A DNA stretch of 64,000 bases. Source: Piper betle. Taxonomy: Eukaryota > Streptophyta > Magnoliopsida > Piperales > Piperaceae. The notes below the pieces were generated by a model, which searched no databases, had not been told where the DNA came from, and worked only from the letters and a program-made list of their open reading frames with translations. A program made the position numbers and the translations under genes. The stretch covers positions 124,001-188,000 of the forward strand of contig JAURVB010003056.1 of NCBI GenBank assembly GCA_033002965.1, written 5' to 3'. Positions within the stretch are counted from its first letter, which is position 1. Each line of letters opens with the position of its first letter. Below, piece by piece: positions 35,367 through 47,430 of the stretch.

Positions 35367-36807
35367 GAGGTAATTTTGCGTTAGTAATAAAAATATAAAA
35401 TCATATAATTATAAAAAATAAGTTAATATATTCCAAAACATCTGAATTTGAGCCTTTTAGTGATTATGAGCCTATGCCAAACTCTTATTATGCCGAAAGG
35501 GGTGATCGCCTTATCCAGCTACAATCTCATATATGTGGACACACATTACGTAGCCCACGGCCTGTAGTTACTGATATTTGTTATTAACTCAACCTCTTGG
35601 AATCATAAATGCATAATGAGTCATCTTGTACCACTACGCCCTATCACCCCTTTCGACATAGAGGCAGGTATTTAATCTTTCAAAAATTTTAAAAGTGCAG
35701 CCCTGTGTTGGACTGAGTTAATTTTTCGACCTCGATTGCACTCATAGTGGTCAAATGTAGGCTCAGGCCGACCAATACTGCCAAATAAGAATGTATAGCA
35801 TTTCGAGTAATTATATGGACTTCGAACTGTAATGAGGACCCACAATTACGACACATGATCCTATACATAAAAAGAGATGGAGAGGCTCCCAATAAGGAAA
35901 AGATGATACTAGTGAAGAAAAAATGTTAAAAAATAGATGCTTTAAAGGATTCAACCCAAAAAAAATATTTTCCCTCAAATTACTCGAATAATTTCTCTAA
36001 ATCCATCTCTTTATGAGTCAAATGTGATCACAAATAATGAAGATGATGTTTCATTTAACATCAAAAGAATTTTCCTTTATATAAAAAAATATGTGTAGAA
36101 TTCAAGATGTCACTACATTAAACTTTTATAAAAAAGAACATACTCACATATAAAAACTCCAACCAATAATGTGATTGTAAAAAGTCAAAAACTTATTATT
36201 GAGTTTAATGAGAATGGGTGTTAAATCACGCTTATAACTCCAAATCCCAAAATTCCAATGCGGGGGAGACAAAGTCTTCCTTTATCTTCAACTTTCAACC
36301 AAAACTTCATCCTTACGTACAAAGTTAACCTACCTAAGAGACTTTAGTCGCTACTAACCCAAGCCAATGGGTTTGACTTATGGTTGAATCATATGTGACC
36401 GAAAGGAAAAAATAAAAAGAATAAAGTAGAATAAAATAAATAAAGCTTATTTGAAACCACCTATAAATATCGCCATACCGATAGACTAAAATTAATAATT
36501 GATAATTTATGATATTGATTCTTAAGAATTAATTTGATTAAATAATATTAATGATTTGTTCTGAGATTTACAAAACCCATAATAAAATAACCCGGTTATT
36601 TTCAGGGTTTTACAAACCTTTACAAATTCACTCTCTCCTTCATCCTTGGTTTGAGGCATTTTATGTTAGAGATATTAATTAAGTTTCATTGTTAACGACA
36701 AGTTTTAATATCTAACTGCCATATTTGATTTATTATGTGAAAGCTCGATTTAAATAGCAACACATTTACGAATAAATCTATTGATATCTACGTCACTGGA
36801 AAAATTT

Positions 36808-36973
36808 TAAAGAAGCCACCCAAAAGAAGCATCAAAAAGCCTTATTAACGGCTATGCGGGAAATAACTACCTATTAAGTTTGGTAACTAATTACCCATTA
36901 ACTATATTTTTACCTACATATGATTTTTTAATTGATGGGCTTTTAAGAGACTTTTTTTTGGGTAGCTTTTTTT
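36808..36973. mobile_element. Small MITE-like inverted-repeat element
   Basis: The left end AAAGAAGCCACCCAAAAGAAG and the right end (reverse complement AAAAAAGCTACCCAAAAAAAAG) form imperfect terminal inverted repeats around a ~120-bp AT-rich core. No coding capacity. The target duplication is unclear. Confidence 0.5.
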
Positions 36974-38340
36974 AAAAAAATAGCACAATTGACACCCAAA
37001 TTTTCTATATAAATAGGAGTTCATATTTAACTTTATCACCTTGAATTATACAATTGCATATTACCATTGGTTACGAGGTCAGCTCCACTATACCATGGTA
37101 CGTAAAGTCTATTAGCAAAAGAGAGACGAGATCCGCTACCCTCTTGCCCAAGTGTTGGGCTTCAGAAGAGTATTTTATATTTTCAATGAAAAGTTTCCCT
37201 CAAATTATTTCATTATTAGCACACTTCCACCTTTGTTTGTTTCATTTCACATCATTGGTTGTGAACGAGTTTGTCCGAATACATTTAAGCAAATTAGACC
37301 TTATAAACAGAGTTGAAGATCAAGCCAGACCAAATTATATATATTGAACAATTAATTTAACTATTTGCCGAGGAGATTGGAGGGCAGTAAGTTCTTGTTT
37401 TTCTTAATTGATCAATCATGCTTAGTGACTAATTTGCAGTTTTATAAGCAACAAAGTTTTCGTATTTTCTATTCTAGTTACCAAAATAAATAAATTTATA
37501 AAAATTAGGCAATCAGTAATAAGTCCCAAAGAAGAGCTTGTTAGAATGGAGAAGGTTGAGTAAGAAGATATAGGGACTACAACAAGAGTGGATTTCATAT
37601 AATTATTCCACTTACACCATTTCACGTTCAAATCAATCATAATCATAATTTTAAAACTCAAAATTCGTACTTGATTTGGCATGCTACGGAGAGTCGGCTC
37701 CAAGTCAACTCAAAGTCAGTTATACTAAAATTTTAATTATACAAATAAAAAATTATATAGAATAGTATATATATTATATTTTGATACTTGAAAATTGATA
37801 AATATATTTTTTTTACTTAAAAATATTAATTTAGTTAATCTAAAAGGAAAATAATATGCTTTGATAACTTTATATCATGATTAAAAGAGTCAATTACTAA
37901 ATCGGTCACTATAAAGTCATCAATAAAGTTTGACTCGCCAAGCCATGAGTGACTCAACTCAATTGAATCAACTCGGTCGAGTCAACTCGGGGAACTTTTG
38001 GAGTTAAAAAATAAATAAAACTATGATTATAAGTAGCCAAGCCTAACTATTGTGATTATAATGATCGAAGTAAGTTACAAATAAAGGCCAATGATCGATG
38101 ACTATCATTTTCTAAATATTAATATTGTTCATCTAAACAAAAGCAACATCTATATTTAATCGTGATAATATTCTTTTTGCGCAAATATTTGACATGCAAA
38201 TTGACATACACATTTTACCGATGCTTGATTTACCATTTGTTATTTTTTTATAGAAAAGCTCATTCTTGAAATTTGATTAATAGTATTTGATAATTTTTAT
38301 GAGATTTTATTTATTAGATTATAATTTTATGAGTTAATCA

Positions 38341-38402
38341 ATTTTACTTAGTTTACTTAATTAATTTGATCATTTTACTTAGTTTACTTAATTAATTTGA
38401 TC
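38341..38402. repeat. 31-bp perfect tandem duplication
   Basis: ATTTTACTTAGTTTACTTAA followed by TTAATTTGATC is present twice in a row, with a partial third unit after it. Confidence 0.7.
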
Positions 38403-39561
38403 ATTTTACTTTATCTATAAATCATTATTTTTTTATTTACTTAATCATTTTATTTAAGTCAATAATTTAATGAAATGTATGACACATCGATTATTCAAAG
38501 ATATCATTATAAATTCAATGATAGATTGATGAATAGAGACTTTGGAGCATTATATAAACTTGAATTGAATTAGGGATTTAGAATGATATACATAGTATCT
38601 ATTGAGGCATATATTTGTCTCTCAAATATTAAAAACATTACATAATAATATAAAATTCTTGACACTAAATCAATCATTTGGTAGGACGAAGAAATGTCCA
38701 CATTTGATTTGTTTTGATTTGGTCATAATCAGTTGATCATATTCTCTCGCAAACATTTCGGACCTCAGTTAGACACGGTCAGCATAGTTTTAGAATTCTT
38801 TTTGACTCCAACTCCTTGAGTCAACTTTACTTCATAACTTGCCAAGTCAAACTCTATTCCATAGTGATTGATTTTACAATTAACTCCTCGGGTAAAGTCA
38901 TCAAAGTTATAAAAATATATTATCTTTCTTTTAGATTAACAAAATTAATATGTTTAAGTAATATAAATTAAATATTTATCAATTTCAAATGTCAAAAGTG
39001 TAATATATACTAATTTCATACAACTATTTAAGTACATAATTAAAAATTTAATATAAATGACTTTGAGTCGGTTTGGAGTCGACTCCGAGTCATCTCCACT
39101 CTATGACATATTGAATCGAGTTTTGAGTTTTTAAACTATGACGGTAAGTCAATCATTCAATGCCTGACCAGACCCTAGTGTCAATAGTATTTAATTTAAT
39201 AGGCATGTATGTGAGATCTTAGGTGGGGGTAAATTTTTATGTGATTATTTACAATATTAAATAAATTAACCAAGAGTGACAGACTGAATACATAATTAAA
39301 TGAGAATGTTATTCAGGCTAATAATGAATATTAACTAAGGAATAAAATATTTAATTGTGAACAAGAACAAATATAATCTTCAAAAATTATATAAGTTCGA
39401 GATTTGGACAGATATGATATGTCATATTTAAAAAATTATATTACTTGGAATATGTGTCAAAAGATTTTGAGTTTTTAGGATGAGAAGGAGTTTGAAAAAG
39501 GAATTAGGTAAAATAGAGTTCTAGAGAATCATATATAGTCATTTCAAATTGATCCTATGAG

Positions 39562-41223
39562 TAGGGTTGCTAATTGAGCAAGTTAGCTCGTGAGCATTTG
39601 GCGTTCGGCTCGACTCTGATTCGAAACTCGACATTTAAATGCTCGAGCTTGAACTTGAATCTTACGAGCTGAGTTTAAGTAAGGCAGCATTCAACTCGAC
39701 TCGGTTATAACTCGAATTTGACTTGAAATCGACTCGTAGCTCGACCTAAACTCAACTTGAAAATATAATAAAATAATATACATAATATGCCATTGTGGGG
39801 TTATAGTGTTTATTATATTTTATGTGATTTTTTCCTATTTTTCTCATTTTTTTTAATTTATTACGAGTTAGTTATTATTTTTTACTGGAGTAGGTGACGA
39901 ATCAAATTTTATTTACGATATCACCCCTTACCCATTTCTTCCCCCTCCCCCTCCCACCGTTGCTTCTCATTCCCCATACCCTCAATGCCACCCTCCTTCT
40001 CCGTTGCCAATGCCGGCTCCGACAGCCACACCACCGCCGATCAATGTCGCCGGTCATCGTCAGAACATCGTCGACCATTCCCCTCATTGTCTGGCCATCG
40101 CTCGGCCTCCATGATGAGACGAAGCTGCTACGACCGCACCGCGCTCCCATTGCCGATCCCACTGACGCTGACCGCCATACAGTCATCGTCTTGACATCGT
40201 CGACCCTCCCGCGACCTTTCCCTACCGGAGTAGAGCCTAGCACCGCCCATCCTAGTCGGATCTCGTCACCCCACCACTAACCGCCCCTATTTTGCCCTTT
40301 TTCTGGCCAACCACCTCCTCCACCAACCTTGTTGACATCGTAGACCGTTGGGCTCGTCAAGCTGGTGCCAATAGTACCCCATACCACCACCATCCCGACT
40401 ATAGCTGCTGGCGGCAACAGTTGCTAGAAAACTACCGCACCATCACCGATCGACGTCGCCAGTCATAGTCAGAACATCGCCGACCATTCCCCCGCTATCT
40501 GGCTGTTGCCTAGCCTCCATGAAGCGACAAAGTCGTCATGACCTTGCCACACTCCAGTCGCCAATCCCACTGACGGCGACTGTCGTCTTGACATCATCGA
40601 CCCTCCCACGACCTTACCCGACCGGAGTGGAGCCCAACACTGCCCATCCCGGTCGGATCTCATCACCCCACCACCAACTGCCCCATTTTTCCCTTTTTAC
40701 GGTGAACCGCCTCCTCCGCCGACCTTGTCGATGTTGTAGACGCCTAAGGCTCACCATGCTAGTGCCAACGGTATCCTATACCACCGCCATCCCTATTGTA
40801 GCCATTGCCGATAACAATTGCCGGAAAATTGTCGGAATTGTAAGTACGAGAGATTATTTTGTTGATAGATTATTTTGTTAATTTTTAATCTTTATAAAAG
40901 TACATTTTTCTCCAAAACAATCTATTTTTGAGCTTATAAACAACCTCATTTCAAGCTCCCAGACGAGCCCATTTCGAGCTCCCAATCGAGCCAATTTTGA
41001 GCTCCCAAACGAGCTAGTTTCGAGTGAGCTCTTACAATTTAATAGTTTAAGTGTTTTCGAGCTTGAGTCGAGCTCAAACAATATAAGAAATATTGGAGTC
41101 GATTTCGAGCATACATGCTTAAAACTCGTTCGATTACGAGTCGAGTTCGAATGAACTTCAAGCTATTCTAGTTGAGTTCAAGCACAAGGTGAGCTCGGCT
41201 CACTCGCTCATTTAGCAACCCTA
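39562..41223. mobile_element. hAT-like non-autonomous element carrying an LTR fragment
   Basis: It begins TAGGGTTGCTAATTGAGC and ends GCTCATTTAGCAACCCTA, a good terminal inverted repeat. Flanks CCTATGAG and CCTATAAT agree at 6 of 8 bases, as an aged 8-bp hAT target duplication would. Subterminal regions (39562-39780 and 40900-41223) are full of CGAGCTC/GACTCGA motifs in both orientations, possible transposase-binding arrays. Between them, 39783-40845 resembles part of the ~2.9 kb LTR family (TTATTATTTTTTAC... through the GC-rich segment). No transposase is present. The tandem duplication inside is listed separately. Confidence 0.65.
40036..40795 (+). repeat. Tandem duplication (~410 bp period) inside the captured LTR fragment
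   Basis: Two diverged units starting CCGATCAATGTCGCCGGTCA (40036) and CCGATCGACGTCGCCAGTCA (about 40447) run in parallel through CCACGACC/CCGCGACCTT, the GGAGTGGAGCC motif, TCGGATCTC and TACCACC. The second unit ends near 40795. Confidence 0.7.
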
Positions 41224-43565
41224 CCTATAATGCATAGCTAACCACTTAATATTAACCAATAGTTTAATCTAAGAACACGGTCTATTTTTATCTTAGAGGA
41301 GCTTTCCTAGATCATGAAGATATGCAGGTAAGGAAGTGGTTTATTGGACAAAAGATGGGTAATGAGGTATATAAGGACACGAGAGGCTTCTTCTCCCTAT
41401 TCATCACCAATTTCTTTCTCCCTCTCCTTGTGTACGATGTTGCAGCCTCTCCCCTCCCTCTTCCTTGGTTTCTTTGTGGAGAAAACGCGTTCCAACCCTT
41501 AAGTCTCCAAGTTTTGGCTAGATTAGATCATGTTCTCCCTAATTTTTCAAGAAAGGAGTACTAGGGTTTATATTCTAGGATAAATTAATGAGGTTAAAGC
41601 TTAGTAATTAAAATATACATCTTAATTCCATGAAATTCGTGCATGCATATCATGAATTTCTTTTATTGTTTGTTGAATTGAATTGTATATGTTTTATTTA
41701 AGTTTCATAAAAAGAATTGCATAGAATTGTTGTTAGAAACTAAGAATGTGATTCATGTTTGAATTTAATGTCATGTTATGATGTTTAGATAATAGGTTAT
41801 CATGAAAATGAAGCAAATCATAAGATAAAACAATGAATTAGGGTTGTTTACATGATTTATTGTATATTAAGAATAAGTTTATGAACTATATGTTTCCACC
41901 TAAAAAAATATAAGAAAGTAGGGTAAATTATAATAGATTAAAAACCTGCTATAACTCATGATTTAGTGCCCAAAAACCTTGAAAATCCAAACTTTGTTTC
42001 ATTCAAATCGGATAAAAATCGGATGAGAAACAATAAAAACAAATTAGGGCTTTGTTGGAGTGCCGCAGCTCTAAGCACAAGCACTGCAGCATTGAAAAAA
42101 TACTAGTAATGGGCTCAGCGTAGCGTTGCGGCGCTCAAAGCCAAGATGACGAGCATCGCAGTGGTGAAACCCTTATTTACCTATTCTATGCACCTATCTT
42201 AAAACGATTATAAATTTTGTTGTAGAACTTGGATTCAAACTATTTTTTTGTGTTATTACCATCATGATCTCTAGTTTCTACTATTAAATTTCAGAAGTTT
42301 TAGTTTAATATTATGGGAGATGTATTATTCTAAATCGAGGGTTTAATTTTATGTTTTATTGATATTATGTATGTTGTGTTTGTAAATAGTTAATGATTTT
42401 ATGATGCTTGTATGATGTAGTATGTATATTATATATGTTGTCTGTATGTTGTATGAGCATTATATCTATGTGATCTCATGTCATATCATGTAGGCATAGG
42501 TAGTTTAAACCAGGCGTTAATATAGTCATATATTATTGTTTAGTTTAGGAGGACCATCAAGCGGCGTTGAACATAGATAAGGCAATAATCGAGGTCCGTG
42601 TTTATTTATATTTGGTGGGTTTAAAGATCCTTTATGTTTATACTTGATTAGACAAACTAAGCAATTTTTTTAATGTTTTTAACATGTTATCATGTTATAT
42701 TATATTATAATGATTTAACATATGTTGTGGGGGCATAAGGCTTCACAAGATGTTATGTTCAAGCACAAGGCGAAGACTTAAAAGCTAAGTTTTAACGTAG
42801 TTTTCAAACGACCTTGGTTCCAGCACATCTACCTTAGACAAAGACTGGAATCATTAGCCAACGTCTACTGTTTTGACGATGCTATCAATGAGATCTAAAT
42901 ATGTGGGTTATGATGCTATTCTTGAAAACAGTCACAAGGACCAAACTCTGTTTTTAATGTTATTTTACTTTTTAAGTAACTATACCACAAGGGGTAGTTA
43001 ATTATTTTTAAACAAATGTAGGCTATGTCGAAAAGACTAGTCTATTTGTTTTCTAATAGCTATATCATAAGGAATAGCTAAATAATTGAATGTAGGCTAA
43101 GTCACAAGGATTAGTCAACATGCTTTTAGTTTTCTATCAAAGTTAGCTAACTAATGGTTTCACAAGGAAATCAAATAATTAGTAGTTAACTGTTTATCCA
43201 TTTTATGTTAGGTTACAATATTATAAATGATAGTATGATATGCTAATGTTAAATTAAGTAGTAGTTTATGCTATTAGATTATTTTAGTCTATTTAAGTTA
43301 AGTGATGTTCAGTTAATGATTGCTATGATTAAGTAATATATATTATGAATGTGATGTTTTTTTGGTTTGTCATCATGTTTAATTGAATGTTGTTTACACA
43401 TATTTTTTTATTATATTTACTACATATGTAAGTAGTGAACTCATTACCTTGTTAGAAAGTTACTGAGTGGACAAAGTTTATTTTGCATGCAACTACAAAA
43501 GACTTTTAGATCAATGGGATGAAGACTCAGTAATTAGGATCTTATTTCTTTTATTTACATGCTCA
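41224..43565. other. Probable decayed retroelement flank, no gene recognised
   Basis: AT-rich sequence with short recurring phrases (CACAAGG near 42950, 43070, 43117 and 43163), suggesting old repeats, but no ends or domains could be placed. Confidence 0.3.
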
Positions 43566-43597
43566 TAAAACAAATAGTAGATTTTTGGTGAGAGGTT

Positions 43598-44886
43598 GAT
43601 AACTCTATAAAAGGGTTATTATTCTTTGCATTTCATGTTGATTTTTGTCATGTTTCGAGTAGTTTTTATTTCAATTTTTTAGTTTAAAAGTTTATTAGAT
43701 ATTATTTATAATGAGAGAAATTATTGTGAGTTTGCTATAAAAGGTGCTAATTAAAGTTATTTTAACATGGTATAAGAGTTAGAAGACGATCCTTAGCCAA
43801 CTAATGGGAGTTAGTAGCAACTAACTCTAAGGATAAGCGAAATCTTCTTAGTAATAAGTGTGATCTTCATGAAGATATGCTGTAAAGATCTTTGGAGATA
43901 TGGATATCCTTTGACGTTAAGGATAAACATGATCTTTATAAGATATTCTTAATGATCTTTAGAGTTGCGGATAAACATGGAGAAGTTCTATATAAGGTGA
44001 TGTCCTCTTGTGAAAGAAAAAAAAGAACAACATTAGACGGCTAAGAGACAGCACGAAAGATGAGAGAAGGAAGATGAAGAAGAAGCTTTCTCTAAAAGAG
44101 TTTTTCTTTATTTTGATTTAGTTTTTTGTAATTAAATGATGTCTTTCATATCACATATAAATTTCTTGAGTTTAATCAAATACTTTATGGAGTAAATTCT
44201 TTTCTAGGATTTTCAGTGACACTTAGTGCATGGATTAATAAAAGTTATTAATTTTTATTTATGTGATTGTGATGTTGGATTATCTATTTTATTTTGTTCA
44301 TTAATACTATCATTAGCCTGATCACCTATTGATTGATCTAGAGATTTGATTTTGTCTAGAGATAGAAATATTAAATTTGTCATTGAATAAAATAGCCTTT
44401 GTTCATCTATTTTAGGTGATTCACATATGAGATAGAGATATACTCATATATCTTGGGTAACTGATAAGGGCAGAACTTGAATCATTTTGCATACACAATT
44501 TCATAGAGATATAGGAGTTGGGTACCAGTGATAAGTTTATGGTGAATCTAAGAGATGTCATAAATAATTAATTCCCATGGTTAACAATCCAAGTGCACAA
44601 TTCTATAGGTAGAAGTTATAACTTTAATCATATAGAGCACTAAGTGATATTGAAAATTCTAGGTTTGTCATCTTGACAGTTAATATTTAATTTAAATATC
44701 ACATTTTAGATTAGATTAGTTTTAATTCATAATTAAATCACTCTTTGAATTTGCGTTCATTTTAAGTATAATTAATTAAATTAATTTTGGTAATTGAGAA
44801 TTTTTACTACTAATTCCTCGTGGGACAATACTTTCTTATCACTTTTATTACTTGATTCGGCACGTGCACTTTCATTATAATTTACA
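43598..44886 (+). repeat. 5' LTR of the Athila-type element
   Basis: It begins TGATAACTCTATAAAAGGG and ends CATTATAATTTACA; matches the solo LTR at 16332-17696 in inverted orientation. The right boundary is supported by the adjacent primer-binding site. Confidence 0.75.
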
Positions 44887-45033
44887 GATCAAGTTTTTGG
44901 CGCCATTTCCGAGGAATTAAACTAGAATTTGATTTTGTCAGAAATTAGTTTGATTGTTTGCTTAAATTGTTCTCATCTCTTCTTAAGTTTTAATTTTTCT
45001 TTCTTTATTATTTAATTAGGTATTGTGTAGTGC

Positions 45034-47430
45034 ATGCAAGGAGAAGATATTCAGGAGTTAGACCCATATAACCCAGAGATCGAGAGAACTTGTCGGCAAC
45101 TACGTCAAGAAGCTAGAGTTCAGAGAGCAATGGAGGCAGGGCAAAGGAATAATAATCTTCCACAAGTAGCCAATGATGATGACACAAAAGCTCTGGAAGA
45201 GTTTGCTCTTCTTGTTTTAGACGGATTACATTCAAGCATTCTCAGGCCACCAATTGAAGCAAATAGCTTTGAGTTGAAACCAGTGATGTTCCAAATGCTG
45301 CAAACTGTGGGACAATTCGCAGGACTGGCGCATGAAGATCCTCATACTCACCTGCTCAATTTTATTGCTATTTGTGACTCATTTAAAATGAATCAAGTGT
45401 TTGAGGAAGCTATCAGGCTTCAATTATTTCCATATTCTTTAGCGGGAAATGCAAGATTATGGTTGAATTCACAGGCACCTAATTCTATCACCATTTGGGA
45501 TGAATTAGCGAGAATATTTTTACTTGAATACTTTCCACCGTCTAAAATTGTCAATTTTCGTAATGATATTACATCTTTTGTGCAGCTAGATAACGAATCA
45601 CTTTATGATGCATGTGAGAGGTTCAAGGATTTACTAAGGAAGTGTTCATATCATGGAATTCCCCCGTGGGTTCAAATTCAAACATTTTACAATGGACTCC
45701 ATGGACAAACTAAATCCATTGTAGATGCTGCTACCACTGGATCCCTCATGAGTAAATCATATAGAGAAGCTAATGAATTATTGGAAAAACTAGCATCCAA
45801 CCATTATCAAATGGGGCAGGACAAAGTAATGAGGAAGAAGAGTGGTGGTATTCTCGAAATGGACACATTGACAGCTTTGTCTGCACAAGTGGCTGCTCTG
45901 TCAAAACAAATGCAAGCTTTAGGGATGATTGATAATGTGAATTCGGTAAACATGATTGCAACTAAGTGTGATTGGTGTGGTGAAGGACATCCTACTGAGC
46001 ATTGTGTCAACAATCCTGAATCTGTAAATTTTGTTGGAAGCTATACCAAACAGCAAAACAATCCTTATTCCAATACTTACAATCCAGGATGGAGGAATCA
46101 TCCAAACATTGCATGGGGAGGCAACCAAGCCTCAATGTCAGGTCCAAAACAACAAGCTCCTTCAGTTTTTCAGCAGAATAGAGTACAACCTTAGGAAAAT
46201 AAACCAACTATGGAGGAAATGTTCATGCAATTTATTCAAAGTCAGCAGGCTTCTATGAGAAATTTGGAAACTCAAATGGGTCAGATTACTAGTGTATTGA
46301 GTAATAGGCCACAAGGTGGACTCCCTAGTGATACTCAAAATCCTAGAGAAAAGGGTAAAGAATGTAAAGCCATTACATTGAGAAGTGGTAAGGAATTGGA
46401 AAATCCTCACAATCAAAAGACACCAAGTCCCATGGCTAACCCATAGGAGGTTGAACGAAATAAAGAAAACAAGGATGAATTGGTAGAAGTCCTACCACCT
46501 AAGGGTTCATTTGATCAATATAACTGGTTTTCAAGAGTTCTATATCCTCAGAGACTACAGAAACATAAACAAGACAATAAATTTCAGCAATTCTTGGAGG
46601 TGTTTAAGAAGCTTTCTATCAATATTCCATTTGCTAAAGCGTTAGAGAAGATGTCGAGCTATGCTAAATTCATGAAGCAAATATTATCAACAAAGAAAAA
46701 GTTGGAGGATTTTAAAACAATTGCCCTGAATGAAGAGTGTAGTGTTGTACTTCAAAGGAAACTTCCACCAAAGTTTAAAGACCCAGGGCAATTTACTATT
46801 CCTTGTGCCATAGGGCCAGATTTTTGTTGCCAAGCATTATGTGACTTAGGTGCAAGCGTTAATTTGATGCCTCTTTCTATATACAAAAAGTTGGGTTTGG
46901 GGGAGTTAAAAGGCAGCACGATTAATTTACAATTGGCTGACCGCTCCTACATTTCTCCAGAAGGGGAGATTGAGAATGTACTTGTTAAGGTGGATAAATT
47001 TATATTCCCAGCTGATTTTGTGATTGTGGATATGGAGGAAGAGTCAAATGTACCTATTATAGTTGGCAGACCTTTTCTTGCCACTGGGAGGACATTGATT
47101 GATGTTGCTGCTGGTGAATTGACATTGAGAGTAGATAATGAAGAAGTGGTCTTTAATGTTTTTAAGGCTATGCAATATCCAAAACCAGTAGATGATTGTT
47201 TTTATATTGATGGAGTCCATTCTCCTTCATCAGCTATATTAGAGGAAATGTATAACATTGACCCTTTAGCAGCCACATTAGTTTCTAATGTTGATGATTT
47301 TGGTGATGAGGAGAAAGTGGAGTATTTGTACTTGCTAAATTCTACTCCAACATCTACTCAAGGTCAAGATATATTTGAATCTTTGAAGTTGCAACCTTAC
47401 AATATCGATGATGATCAAGACTTCTATTGA
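45034..47430 (+). pseudogene. Athila gag-protease frame with two in-frame TAG codons
   Basis: A single frame of 799 codons with no shift, broken only by TAG at 46192-46194 and TAG at 46444-46446. The Gag capsid region is at residues ~80-260, with RLQLFPYSLAGNARLWL, WDELARIFLLEYFPPSK and IQTFYNGL, all typical of Athila Gag. A zinc knuckle follows near residue 310 (C-x2-C-x3-H-x4-C, CDWCGEGHPTEHC, one residue shorter than the common spacing). The aspartic protease lies near residues 605-690, with active-site ALCDLGASVNLMP and a flap-side VGRPFLATG. Both stops could derive from CAG by C-to-T. The start ATG at 45034 is the first in this frame after the primer site. This is a relic of a retroelement polyprotein; the polymerase part is absent. 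Confidence 0.85.

Larger units (their letters stand above)
35367..39560. other. Intergenic, no gene recognised
   Basis: AT-rich. It contains a small inverted-repeat element (36808-36973, listed) and a 31-bp direct repeat (38341-38402, listed). Several 65-97 codon frames (for example 37054-37347) show no family resemblance or splice context. Confidence 0.4.
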
